DNA of 8,834 nt from Chryseobacterium sp. (GTDB lineage Bacteria > Bacteroidota > Bacteroidia > Flavobacteriales > Weeksellaceae): positions 1 through 8,834 of the forward strand of contig QFQW01000110.1 of NCBI GenBank assembly GCA_003248755.1, given 5' to 3'. A model generated the notes under the pieces. The model was not told where the DNA came from and ran no database searches. It worked only from the letters and a program-made list of their open reading frames with translations. Below are positions 1 to 6,013 of this stretch, one piece after another; the first letter of the stretch is position 1, and the number at the start of each line of letters is the position of its first letter. The translations under genes were made by a program, and so were the position numbers.

Positions 1-1046
1 TAATAGAACAAGGTTATAAGCCTAATAAATATGAAATAAAAATGTTTAATATGTTTGTTAACAGAACAGAAAAAAGAACCAAAGTTAAAGATGATTTAAT
101 GGAGATATTAATAACAGATACTAAATCTAAGGTGCGTTCATTTATTATAAATAATAGAAATAATGAACTTTCAAAATTGTTAAATAGTTTAGATAGCATA
201 GAAAAACAAGAGATATTAGATGATATGATAGAATCTCAAAAAAATTATAAATATTCACTTATTGAATTTAACAAGCACACAAGATATGATTTATTTAAAA
301 AAGATGATGATACACCTAATTTTCTAAATGGAATAGTACAAACCAATACTGTTTTGATAAAAACATTGATTGATTTTGGCTATAGTCCTAATAAAAAAGA
401 AATAGATCTCTTGCCTTTTGTATTGAAAAATACAGATAATTATAATTTTGAAAAATGGGATTTTTTAGCAGACATCTTTATTAATCAAAATGATTGGAAG
501 TCAAATTTTAAAAATATTATAGAAACAGTGAGTATGAAATATTATAAAATTGATAATGTGATAAATGATTTTTATATTATAAGATTATTAGAAAAAATAA
601 TGCCAAAAGATATCAGAAGTAGCGATAAAGAATTTATAAAAAATATACTCAATAAAAATCAAGAAAATTTTGAAGAAAGATTATTTCTTAATTATCATCT
701 AACTAAGAAATATAGTGATGATAAAAATGATATAGAAAATGCTGTTAATGCAGGATTAAAAGAATTTTTATTATTGGGAAGTAATGAAAAAGAAGAAAGA
801 AAAATAAATAGAAATATATTATTAGATGTTTTTGAATATTTAAATAATAATGAATCTAATATTTTAGAAAAATTAAGTATAAATAAGGAAAATTTAAAAA
901 AATTATATAACGAAAATAATGCCAATTATGTTAATATTGAAGAATTAGATCTGTTTTATAATTTATGTGAAATAAAAACAGAAAAAATGCTGTTGAATAA
1001 AATCATTAATGATAATAATATAAAATTAAAGACAAAGAGATTATAA
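1..1046 (+). CDS. Unrecognised AT-rich protein with weak ankyrin-like repeats, 5' end outside the window
   Basis: The 3' part of a gene whose start I do not recognise. The reading frame is open to the first base of the window, so the ATG at 42 is probably internal. The evidence is that residues read before that ATG (IEQGYKPNKYEI) resemble a segment 121 residues later (LIDFGYSPNKKEI, starting near 363); about 10 of 19 positions match across the longer segment. The leucine/glycine/proline pattern resembles degenerate ankyrin helices, but the rest has no motif I know. The protein is hydrophilic, rich in Asn, Lys, Ile and Glu, with no signal peptide or membrane segment visible, so it is probably cytoplasmic. 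Sampled lines are only about 10-25% G+C, clearly lower than the haem genes to the right. It converges with the chimeric gene and ends just before a shared terminator. Function unknown. Confidence 0.75.
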   Translation, partial: IEQGYKPNKYEIKMFNMFVNRTEKRTKVKDDLMEILITDTKSKVRSFIINNRNNELSKLLNSLDSIEKQEILDDMIESQKNYKYSLIEFNKHTRYDLFKKDDDTPNFLNGIVQTNTVLIKTLIDFGYSPNKKEIDLLPFVLKNTDNYNFEKWDFLADIFINQNDWKSNFKNIIETVSMKYYKIDNVINDFYIIRLLEKIMPKDIRSSDKEFIKNILNKNQENFEERLFLNYHLTKKYSDDKNDIENAVNAGLKEFLLLGSNEKEERKINRNILLDVFEYLNNNESNILEKLSINKENLKKLYNENNANYVNIEELDLFYNLCEIKTEKMLLNKIINDNNIKLKTKRL

Positions 1047-1051
1047 TATTA

Positions 1052-1079
1052 AATAAAGGCACTGAGAAGTGCCTTTATT
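1052..1079. terminator. Bidirectional intrinsic terminator
   Basis: A perfect 12-bp inverted repeat: the left arm 1052-1063 is the exact reverse complement of 1068-1079, with a GAGA loop. The outer pairs are A/T, giving T-rich 3' ends on both strands. It lies 5 bases after the plus-strand stop and 5 bases beyond the minus-strand stop of the convergent gene, so it can serve both. Confidence 0.85.
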
Positions 1080-1084
1080 AATAA

Positions 1085-1825
1085 TCAAAACTGTTCTGAC
1101 ATTTCTTTTGAATAGGGATTATTAAAAATATCCAAATAAAGTTTTACTAGTTTAACATTAGCATCTACATCGCTAATGAAACCCGCATATAAAATCAAAT
1201 CGATTAAGGTAATATCTCTATTTAATAAAGGATAAACATGATTAAAGAAATTAATAAAAGTTTGATCATTTAACCATGAAATATAAAAATTTTGATTATT
1301 TTTGATATCTGATTTAATTAATTTAAATGGTTGATACATTTCTTCGGGGTAAAAATGTTGGTTAAGCCATTCTTTTTTAAATAATGTAATATTTTTATCT
1401 TCTATTTTGTTAAGTATAGGATTATTAAAGTGTTTATTGAATTCAAAAAAAGATTCATCAGCATGAGAATTATAAAGAACTTCTATGTTTTGATGGAAAT
1501 TTTCATAATCTCTTCGTATATCACTATAACTACTGAATAATTTAAGTGGGTCCAAACCAATATTAGAAATGCGATGATCATTTAAATCAATTTGCTCAAA
1601 AGTGTATCGTTTTAATAAATATTCAATAAATTTTGTTGTGATATCTTGTTCATTAGATAAATGTTTTGATATATTTTTAATTTGTTTTTCTGTTAGACAA
1701 TATGCTGTTTGTTTATTAATGGTGAAATTCTCCATCAATAAAGAAGTGTTGGCTATAACAGAATATTTATATTCTAAGATGTCTAAAAAATAATCTCTAA
1801 TGTTTGTTTCTTTTTCAAATATACT
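1085..1825 (-). other. Foreign AT-rich 3' segment of the chimeric gene
   Basis: This segment encodes residues 327-572 of the fused protein. A hand count gives about 17% G+C at 1621-1680 and 30% at 1501-1560, against about 40-47% in the HmuY part at 2401-2520. The encoded protein is helical-looking, Phe/Tyr/Asn-rich and matches nothing I recognise. It has no cysteine-rich, repeat, membrane or catalytic motif that I can name. It is probably the 3' end of an independent gene that lost its start. An internal ATG at 1735 (MENFTINKQ) could start a free-standing 216-residue protein, but the frame is open further upstream. Its style resembles the neighbouring gene at 1-1046, so both may belong to one acquired block. 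Confidence 0.6.
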
Positions 1826-2803
1826 TTTGAATGTGTATTTGAAATACATATTACCTGTAGCTGCACCACCATTAGATGTAAAATACATTCTATAATAATT
1901 GCTTCCTTCTTTAATATAATACACTACATCAGAATAAATTCCTGTTGTTGGTTTCCAAGAGTGGCCAATAGTAGTAATATTTTTAGAAAAAGAAGCTTCA
2001 GCCGGTAGTGTATTAGTAGATGTCGCCTGAGTTTCCGGTTTTACATATGCAACACTGATATTAGGAGACTGGATAACTCCTGATAATCTGTACATTAACT
2101 GGCCGTTGTAAAAAGTGAAATATCTTGTAAACATTAGATCCCAATTAGCTTTTGCCGGTTCTAGGTTCTCAACTTTAGCTCCTGTTGTAAATGAGAAATA
2201 GTTGAAGAAAGCATCATCGGTACCATTTGCAATTGTTCTTGTTTCAGTCGCATCCCAAGATGTACCGTTCCATTTAGAATATTTGAAAGTATAACCACCA
2301 AAATAATCCGTAATCATAAACTTCACATAAGAAGGTGTAGTTCCTAAATACTTCATAACAAAGATTACTTTACCTTCTATATGGTGGTTTCCTCCGTTAT
2401 ACTCACCCCAGCCATACGTTGCAGATCCTTGTTCAAAAGCACCGTTTTGTAGAGAAGTTGTCTGATCCGGGTTATATAGTGGCTCTCCCCAAGAACCTAT
2501 ATTTGCAATATCAATATTGTCCCAATCAGCAGGATTGTTGGATGCCTCATAAGTTTCTATGTTTTGGGCATCGTTGACTCTAGATCCAAAATCAAAGGAG
2601 CTGTTTCTGTAAAAGGCAACATCCCAAGAGTTAGCAGGCTGAGAAACAATATTGTTTGCTGACAGATCAAAAAATACTCTGTTTTGATAAGATGGACCTG
2701 TAGTTAACTCTACTGGAGTGTAACCCAATTCGTCAGTTTGAGATAAAACGGTCTGACTTACCGTAAGAGAAAGTACTGCTGCAAAAAATAGTTTTGTTTT
2801 CAT
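1085..2803 (-). CDS. HmuY-family exported protein fused to an unrelated AT-rich tail (chimera)
   Basis: Residues 1-21 form a signal peptide without a lipobox (MKTKLFFAAVLSLTVSQTVLS), so the protein is exported rather than a lipoprotein. Residues about 25-326 are HmuY-like: they align by eye with the lipoprotein at 6014-7099, for example WDVAFY (60-65) against WDLGFY, NYFSF to WDLMFT (201-225) against NFFSL to WDLCFT, and IGHSWK (279-284) against IGANWR. HmuY proteins bind haem at the cell surface; His140-His141 are possible ligands here, by inference only. After FKYTFK (ending at residue 326) the sequence changes to 246 residues of unrecognised, Asn/Lys/Ile-rich protein. Exported HmuY-like proteins in this group often end in a T9SS sorting domain; none is present here. 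The hybrid is therefore probably a recombination product, may not be secreted properly, and could be non-functional. A start at 2803 is supported by the signal peptide, a TAnnTTTG element and a Fur-like box upstream. Confidence 0.85.
   Translation of the reverse strand: MKTKLFFAAVLSLTVSQTVLSQTDELGYTPVELTTGPSYQNRVFFDLSANNIVSQPANSWDVAFYRNSSFDFGSRVNDAQNIETYEASNNPADWDNIDIANIGSWGEPLYNPDQTTSLQNGAFEQGSATYGWGEYNGGNHHIEGKVIFVMKYLGTTPSYVKFMITDYFGGYTFKYSKWNGTSWDATETRTIANGTDDAFFNYFSFTTGAKVENLEPAKANWDLMFTRYFTFYNGQLMYRLSGVIQSPNISVAYVKPETQATSTNTLPAEASFSKNITTIGHSWKPTTGIYSDVVYYIKEGSNYYRMYFTSNGGAATGNMYFKYTFKSIFEKETNIRDYFLDILEYKYSVIANTSLLMENFTINKQTAYCLTEKQIKNISKHLSNEQDITTKFIEYLLKRYTFEQIDLNDHRISNIGLDPLKLFSSYSDIRRDYENFHQNIEVLYNSHADESFFEFNKHFNNPILNKIEDKNITLFKKEWLNQHFYPEEMYQPFKLIKSDIKNNQNFYISWLNDQTFINFFNHVYPLLNRDITLIDLILYAGFISDVDANVKLVKLYLDIFNNPYSKEMSEQF
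1814..1843. repeat. Inverted repeat at the chimera junction
   Basis: Arms 1814-1824 (TTCAAATATAC) and 1833-1843 (GTGTATTTGAA) are inverted copies with one mismatch, separated by 8 bases. A second small palindrome, GTATTT-G-AAATAC, overlaps at 1835-1847. Both sit where the HmuY-like coding sequence meets the AT-rich tail. In sequence this AT-rich, short inverted repeats also arise by chance, so a role in recombination is only a possibility. Confidence 0.4.
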
Positions 2804-2823
2804 AATTATAAAAAGATTATCTT

Positions 2824-2842
2824 ATTTAGAATGATTCTACAA
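2824..2842. promoter_or_regulatory. Fur-like box upstream of the HmuY-like chimera
   Basis: ATTTAGAATGATTCTACAA has a perfect TAGAAT/ATTCTA dyad around a single central base, the 7-1-7 style of Fur-family operators. As I recall, the Fur site described for Flavobacteriia has the form ATTTAGAATnATTCTAAAT. It directly abuts the -7 element of the minus-strand gene, where a bound repressor would block transcription. Almost the same sequence recurs at 3795-3813. Confidence 0.7.
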
Positions 2843-2847
2843 AACTA
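2840..2847 (-). promoter_or_regulatory. Bacteroidota -7 promoter element for the HmuY-like chimera
   Basis: Read on the minus strand this is TAGTTTTG, an exact match to the Bacteroidota -7 consensus TAnnTTTG, 36 bases before the start codon at 2803. No clear -33 TTG element is visible at the expected distance. Confidence 0.65.
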
Positions 2848-2860
2848 ATAAATTATTCTT

Positions 2861-2879
2861 ATTTAGAATGGTTAAAAAT
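2861..2879. promoter_or_regulatory. Possible second, degenerate Fur half-site
   Basis: ATTTAGAATGGTTAAAAAT carries a perfect left half (ATTTAGAAT) but only a weak right half. It lies upstream of the -7 element of the HmuY-like gene, so a second Fur dimer could bind co-operatively. It may equally be a decayed copy. Confidence 0.4.
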
Positions 2880-2933
2880 TAAAATAATTGATGATATGAT
2901 AAATGTCATAGCTTAATCAAAAACATACGATAT

Positions 2934-2963
2934 AAAAAAAGCCCTTCAATTTTTTGAAAGGCT
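2934..2963 (-). terminator. Intrinsic terminator of the T9SS-cargo gene
   Basis: AGCCCTTCAA (2940-2949) pairs with TTGAAAGGCT (2954-2963) with one internal mismatch and a TTTT loop. On the minus strand the stem is followed by a run of seven T (A7 at 2934-2940 on the plus strand). It starts 21 bases past the stop codon of the gene at 2985-3770 and separates it from the chimera's promoter. Confidence 0.8.
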
Positions 2964-2984
2964 CTGTTTATAAATAATTATTAA

Positions 2985-3770
2985 TTATTTTTTGATAAAT
3001 TTTGATTTTACTAATTGTCCATTGTTGTTTTCAATAGCAATAAAATAAACACCAGATTGTAATCCGGAAATGTTAAATGTATTATTAGTGATTTTACCTT
3101 GTGCAGCAATTTGCCCAGCAGCTGAATAAACTTTTGCATTAGAAAGTTGCTCTGTGGAAGAGAATCTTAATGAATTGTTATCCGCAGAAACGGCAAATTT
3201 TACATTGTTAGAAGAAAATGCACTCTCGTTAACTGCTAAGTTTGTATCATATTTTACATTGTCAATTTGTAAAGCTGTATGCGCCGCAGTTGGTGTATGT
3301 CTTATCACAAGATAAGTTCCAGTAGAAGCAGGAATATTGACTTTTATATTTTGAATAGTTGTAGTGGTAATTTGTATTGGATCTCCGACAGCTGTGAAAG
3401 TTGCCATATCAGCAGGATTTGTTGCTACTCCAATCTGAATTGTTGTAGTACCTGGTGATGAAGCCACTAATCCTGTATCAAAAGAAATTGCCTTATCACC
3501 GGCAGGAGCAACAATCTGAGGTGTTATTAGATATAACGGTTGGTTTGAACTGCTTCCCGGATATGCCTGAATTGTTTTATCTGTACCACCAGTCACAATC
3601 ATCATTGGTTGTGGAGGAAACGGTCCTGTAGGTAAAATGGCTGACCAACCATTCTGAGGAAAAGTTGTATTACCAGCTGTGAAATTATTAAAATCTTCGT
3701 TGATAGATATTAATTGTGCTTGTGCAACAACTGCAAATAATGATGCAGCTAGAAGTAGTTTTGCTTTCAT
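2985..3770 (-). CDS. Secreted protein with choice-of-anchor-J-like domain and T9SS sorting tail
   Basis: A 261-residue exported protein. Residues 1-18 are a classical signal peptide (MKAKLLLAASLFAVVAQA). Residues about 19-175 form a beta-rich domain with the pattern of choice-of-anchor-J proteins: an early NEDFNNF with G(41)W(42), a LITPQIV strand near 81-87 and a closing LQIDNVKYD at 167-175. Residues about 180-261 form a type A T9SS sorting domain: KVYSAAGQ at 213-220, NISGLQSGVYFIAI at 233-246, and a basic end (KSKFIKK). T9SS cargo is carried across the outer membrane and either released or attached to the surface. The gene is divergent from the haem receptor and has its own TAnnTTTG element and Fur-like box, so it is probably iron-regulated. 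A role in haem capture is inferred from context; no catalytic motif is visible, and a lectin- or adhesin-like role is also possible. Confidence 0.85.
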   Translation of the reverse strand: MKAKLLLAASLFAVVAQAQLISINEDFNNFTAGNTTFPQNGWSAILPTGPFPPQPMMIVTGGTDKTIQAYPGSSSNQPLYLITPQIVAPAGDKAISFDTGLVASSPGTTTIQIGVATNPADMATFTAVGDPIQITTTTIQNIKVNIPASTGTYLVIRHTPTAAHTALQIDNVKYDTNLAVNESAFSSNNVKFAVSADNNSLRFSSTEQLSNAKVYSAAGQIAAQGKITNNTFNISGLQSGVYFIAIENNNGQLVKSKFIKK

Positions 3771-3794
3771 AAGTCTTACTCAGATTAATTGTTT

Positions 3795-3813
3795 ATTTAG
3801 AATTATTCTACAA
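3795..3813. promoter_or_regulatory. Fur-like box for the T9SS-cargo gene
   Basis: ATTTAGAATTATTCTACAA contains the same TAGAAT/ATTCTA dyad as the site at 2824-2842; the two 19-mers differ only at the central base. It adjoins the -7 element of the minus-strand gene. Lying in the divergent intergenic region, it may also affect the receptor operon. Confidence 0.75.
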
Positions 3814-3818
3814 AAATA
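3811..3818 (-). promoter_or_regulatory. Bacteroidota -7 promoter element for the T9SS-cargo gene
   Basis: On the minus strand this is TATTTTTG, an exact TAnnTTTG match, 40 bases before the start codon. The Fur-like box begins inside its last bases, the same arrangement as at the HmuY-like gene. Confidence 0.65.
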
Positions 3819-3825
3819 CGAATTT

Positions 3826-3844
3826 ATTTTTAATGATTCTAAAT
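3826..3844. promoter_or_regulatory. Fur-like box for the haem-receptor operon
   Basis: ATTTTTAATGATTCTAAAT has a perfect right half (ATTCTAAAT) and a left half with two changes from ATTTAGAAT. It is 22 bases from the site at 3795-3813 (centre to centre 31) and lies just upstream of the receptor's likely -7 element, where Fur binding would overlap the -33 region. Confidence 0.65.
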
Positions 3845-3851
3845 AAAACCT

Positions 3852-3859
3852 TATCTTCG
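3852..3859 (+). promoter_or_regulatory. Probable -7 element of the haem-receptor operon
   Basis: TATCTTCG matches TAnnTTTG with one change. It lies 15 bases before the preferred ATG at 3875, so the leader would be very short. This placement puts the ATG at 3833 upstream of the promoter and supports the 3875 start. Confidence 0.45.
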
Positions 3860-3874
3860 CAAAAATTTTTTTCA

Positions 3875-6007
3875 ATGAAGAAGCGAACGATGAGCCTTTT
3901 GTCTGTAGCAATTTTGAATTTTGCTTATGCTCAAAAAGACTCGATTAATCAAAAAAATATTGAAGAAGTCGTGATTACGGGACAATACATTCCGCAATCT
4001 ATTAATAGGTCAATCTACAAAGTAGAAGTCATTTCTGCAGAACAAATCAAAAATATGGCTGTGACCAATGCTGCCGAAGTTCTGAATCAAAATCTTAATA
4101 TTCTTATTGTACCAGATTCTGGATCAGGAGATTCTAATGCTAAAATCATGGGTTTGCCAAGAGAATATACTAAAATCCTTATTGATAATATCCCTGTAGT
4201 AAATGACCAAGGGATGGGTAATATTGTAGATCTCACAAAAATCAATGTGAATAATATCGAGCGTATAGAAATCGTAAAAGGGTCTATGGGCGTAGAATAT
4301 GGTACTAATGCTGTGGCTGGTGTTATTAATATTATTACTAAGAAAAATTACAATCAAAAAGTAACTGCAAATATTTCCTTACAGGAGGAAACTGTGGGGA
4401 AAGAATATGATCTTTATAAGAAAGGAAGTGGAAGGCATATTCAGAATCTTAATCTGGGCTACAGAATCAATGATAATTGGCAGCTAACCGCAGATATAAA
4501 TCATAATGATTTCCAAGGTTTCCAAGGAAGACAGAAAGGATATAAATATTTTAATGAAAATAACGATGGTCTTAGAGGTTATGAATGGCAACCAAAAGAT
4601 ATGATTATTGCAAATGCAGCCATTAGATATTCTAAAAATAAAACATCATTATTCTATAAAATTAATTTTCTAAACGAAGAAATCAATTATAGAGATTATT
4701 TGGTAGAAGAATCATATTTAGGAGGTGGAAACAGAACTTATGTGGCAAAAGATGTTGATTATTTTACTAAAAGATGGATTCATCAATTGAATATCCAGAC
4801 ACAGATTGGGAATCGCATCAATTATATGGGAGATTTTTCTTATCAAATTCAGGAACGTAATAAACAACTGTATAATTATGATGTCCCTAATCGTCAAATT
4901 TTATCAAAGGATAATAAATTAAATTATTACAAATCAGAGGTTTTGTATTCTCGCGGTATGTTCAGTAATTTTCTTGATAGCGATAGATTTAACTTCCAAT
5001 TAGGATATGAATTAGACAGAACAAAAGGAAGTGCTGATGCATCTATTTATCTCTACAATCCTTTGGAGTCTAATATTTATAAAACTATTTTTAATTATGC
5101 GAACTTTATTTCAGCAGAATGGAAAATAAACGACCAGTTTTCTCTAAGACCTGGTGCCCGTTTAGCATTGAGTGATAAGTTTGATAGCCAGTTTAATTAC
5201 TCTTTAACAGGTCGGTATGGTATTGGAAATAAAACTAATCTAAGAGCGATTTTTGGATCAGCAAATAGATTTCCGACTTATGAAGAACTTTATACATTAA
5301 TGGTTGATTCCAATCATGATATTCGTGGAAATGAGAATCTAAAACCAGAAACAGGTGTTTCTTTAGGTGTTTTTACAGATCATAGATTTAAGAATACTGG
5401 TGATTGGAAACTTGATGTTTCTCTTAATTGGTTATTCTTGCAAGTGAAAGATAGAATAGAAAGTGTTATTATCAGCAATAGCCCTTTAAAATATACTTAT
5501 CTTAATGTAGATGATTATAAATCAAATATATTTTCCGGAACTTTTAATGTAAGAAAAAATGCATTTTCAATTAATACAGGACTTTCAGTTTTGGGAGTTT
5601 CTCAGGTTCTTAATACAGGTAATGTAAATTCTCCATCTTCATATAATTATTCTTTAGAAGCCAATTTAGCAGCTAATTATACCTTACCAGAAACAAAAAC
5701 GATATTTGCATTATTTTATAAATATACAGGAAAAAACAAAGCTTTTGTATTTAAAAATGCAGGAACGATTGCAGATACTGGAGAGTATGTTTTAGGTGAT
5801 GTTCAGGATTTTAGTATGATGAACTTTACAGTGAGTCAACCATTCTTTAAAAATCATTTTGAAATTGCTTTTGGAGTCAAAAATATTTTTGATGTTACAA
5901 CAATTAGGAATACAACAGGAGAAGGGAACGCTCATAATGGGGCAGAACCAACGCAGAATTTATTTTACGGAAGAAGCTATTTTGCTCGTTTAAACTATAA
6001 TTTTTAA
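3875..6007 (+). CDS. hmuR: TonB-dependent outer-membrane receptor, HmuR-like (haem)
   Basis: A 710-residue TonB-dependent receptor that would import a ligand across the outer membrane using TonB-ExbBD energy. I chose the ATG at 3875 over the one at 3833 because a clean signal peptide follows (MKKRTMSLLSVAILNFAYA, then Q20) and the -7 element lies between the two. A likely TonB box EEVVITG is at 30-36. The plug domain extends to about residue 157, with IERIEIVKGSMGVEYGTNAVAGVI-type sequence near its end, and a 22-strand barrel follows, ending in the usual aromatic residue (NYNF). A FRAP/NPNL-like pair typical of haem receptors is visible as RFPTYEELY (465-473) and NENLKPE (486-492), with His481 between, matching the position of the haem-ligand histidine in that family. 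It is the first gene of an operon with an HmuY lipoprotein and an HmuT-like protein, which supports haem as substrate. Another metal chelate cannot be excluded. Confidence 0.88.
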   Translation: MKKRTMSLLSVAILNFAYAQKDSINQKNIEEVVITGQYIPQSINRSIYKVEVISAEQIKNMAVTNAAEVLNQNLNILIVPDSGSGDSNAKIMGLPREYTKILIDNIPVVNDQGMGNIVDLTKINVNNIERIEIVKGSMGVEYGTNAVAGVINIITKKNYNQKVTANISLQEETVGKEYDLYKKGSGRHIQNLNLGYRINDNWQLTADINHNDFQGFQGRQKGYKYFNENNDGLRGYEWQPKDMIIANAAIRYSKNKTSLFYKINFLNEEINYRDYLVEESYLGGGNRTYVAKDVDYFTKRWIHQLNIQTQIGNRINYMGDFSYQIQERNKQLYNYDVPNRQILSKDNKLNYYKSEVLYSRGMFSNFLDSDRFNFQLGYELDRTKGSADASIYLYNPLESNIYKTIFNYANFISAEWKINDQFSLRPGARLALSDKFDSQFNYSLTGRYGIGNKTNLRAIFGSANRFPTYEELYTLMVDSNHDIRGNENLKPETGVSLGVFTDHRFKNTGDWKLDVSLNWLFLQVKDRIESVIISNSPLKYTYLNVDDYKSNIFSGTFNVRKNAFSINTGLSVLGVSQVLNTGNVNSPSSYNYSLEANLAANYTLPETKTIFALFYKYTGKNKAFVFKNAGTIADTGEYVLGDVQDFSMMNFTVSQPFFKNHFEIAFGVKNIFDVTTIRNTTGEGNAHNGAEPTQNLFYGRSYFARLNYNF

Positions 6008-6013
6008 AGTAAT

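Noticed and set aside
42..44. ATG as the start of the first gene
   Set aside because: The frame is open upstream to the window edge, and the upstream residues match an internal repeat of the same protein, so the true start is probably earlier.
1085..1735. A separate intact gene starting at the internal ATG (MENFTINKQ)
   Set aside because: The frame stays open and protein-like for 28 codons before that ATG, with no promoter seen, so a truncated tail fused to HmuY is the simpler reading; a free start cannot be fully excluded.
1..2803. Toxin-immunity pair (exported chimera with convergent gene)
   Set aside because: Neither the tail nor the first gene shows a toxin or immunity motif, and convergent orientation is unusual for such pairs.
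3833..3835. ATG as the start of the TonB-dependent receptor
   Set aside because: It lies inside the Fur-like box and upstream of the likely -7 element, and would put 14 unneeded residues before a normal signal peptide.
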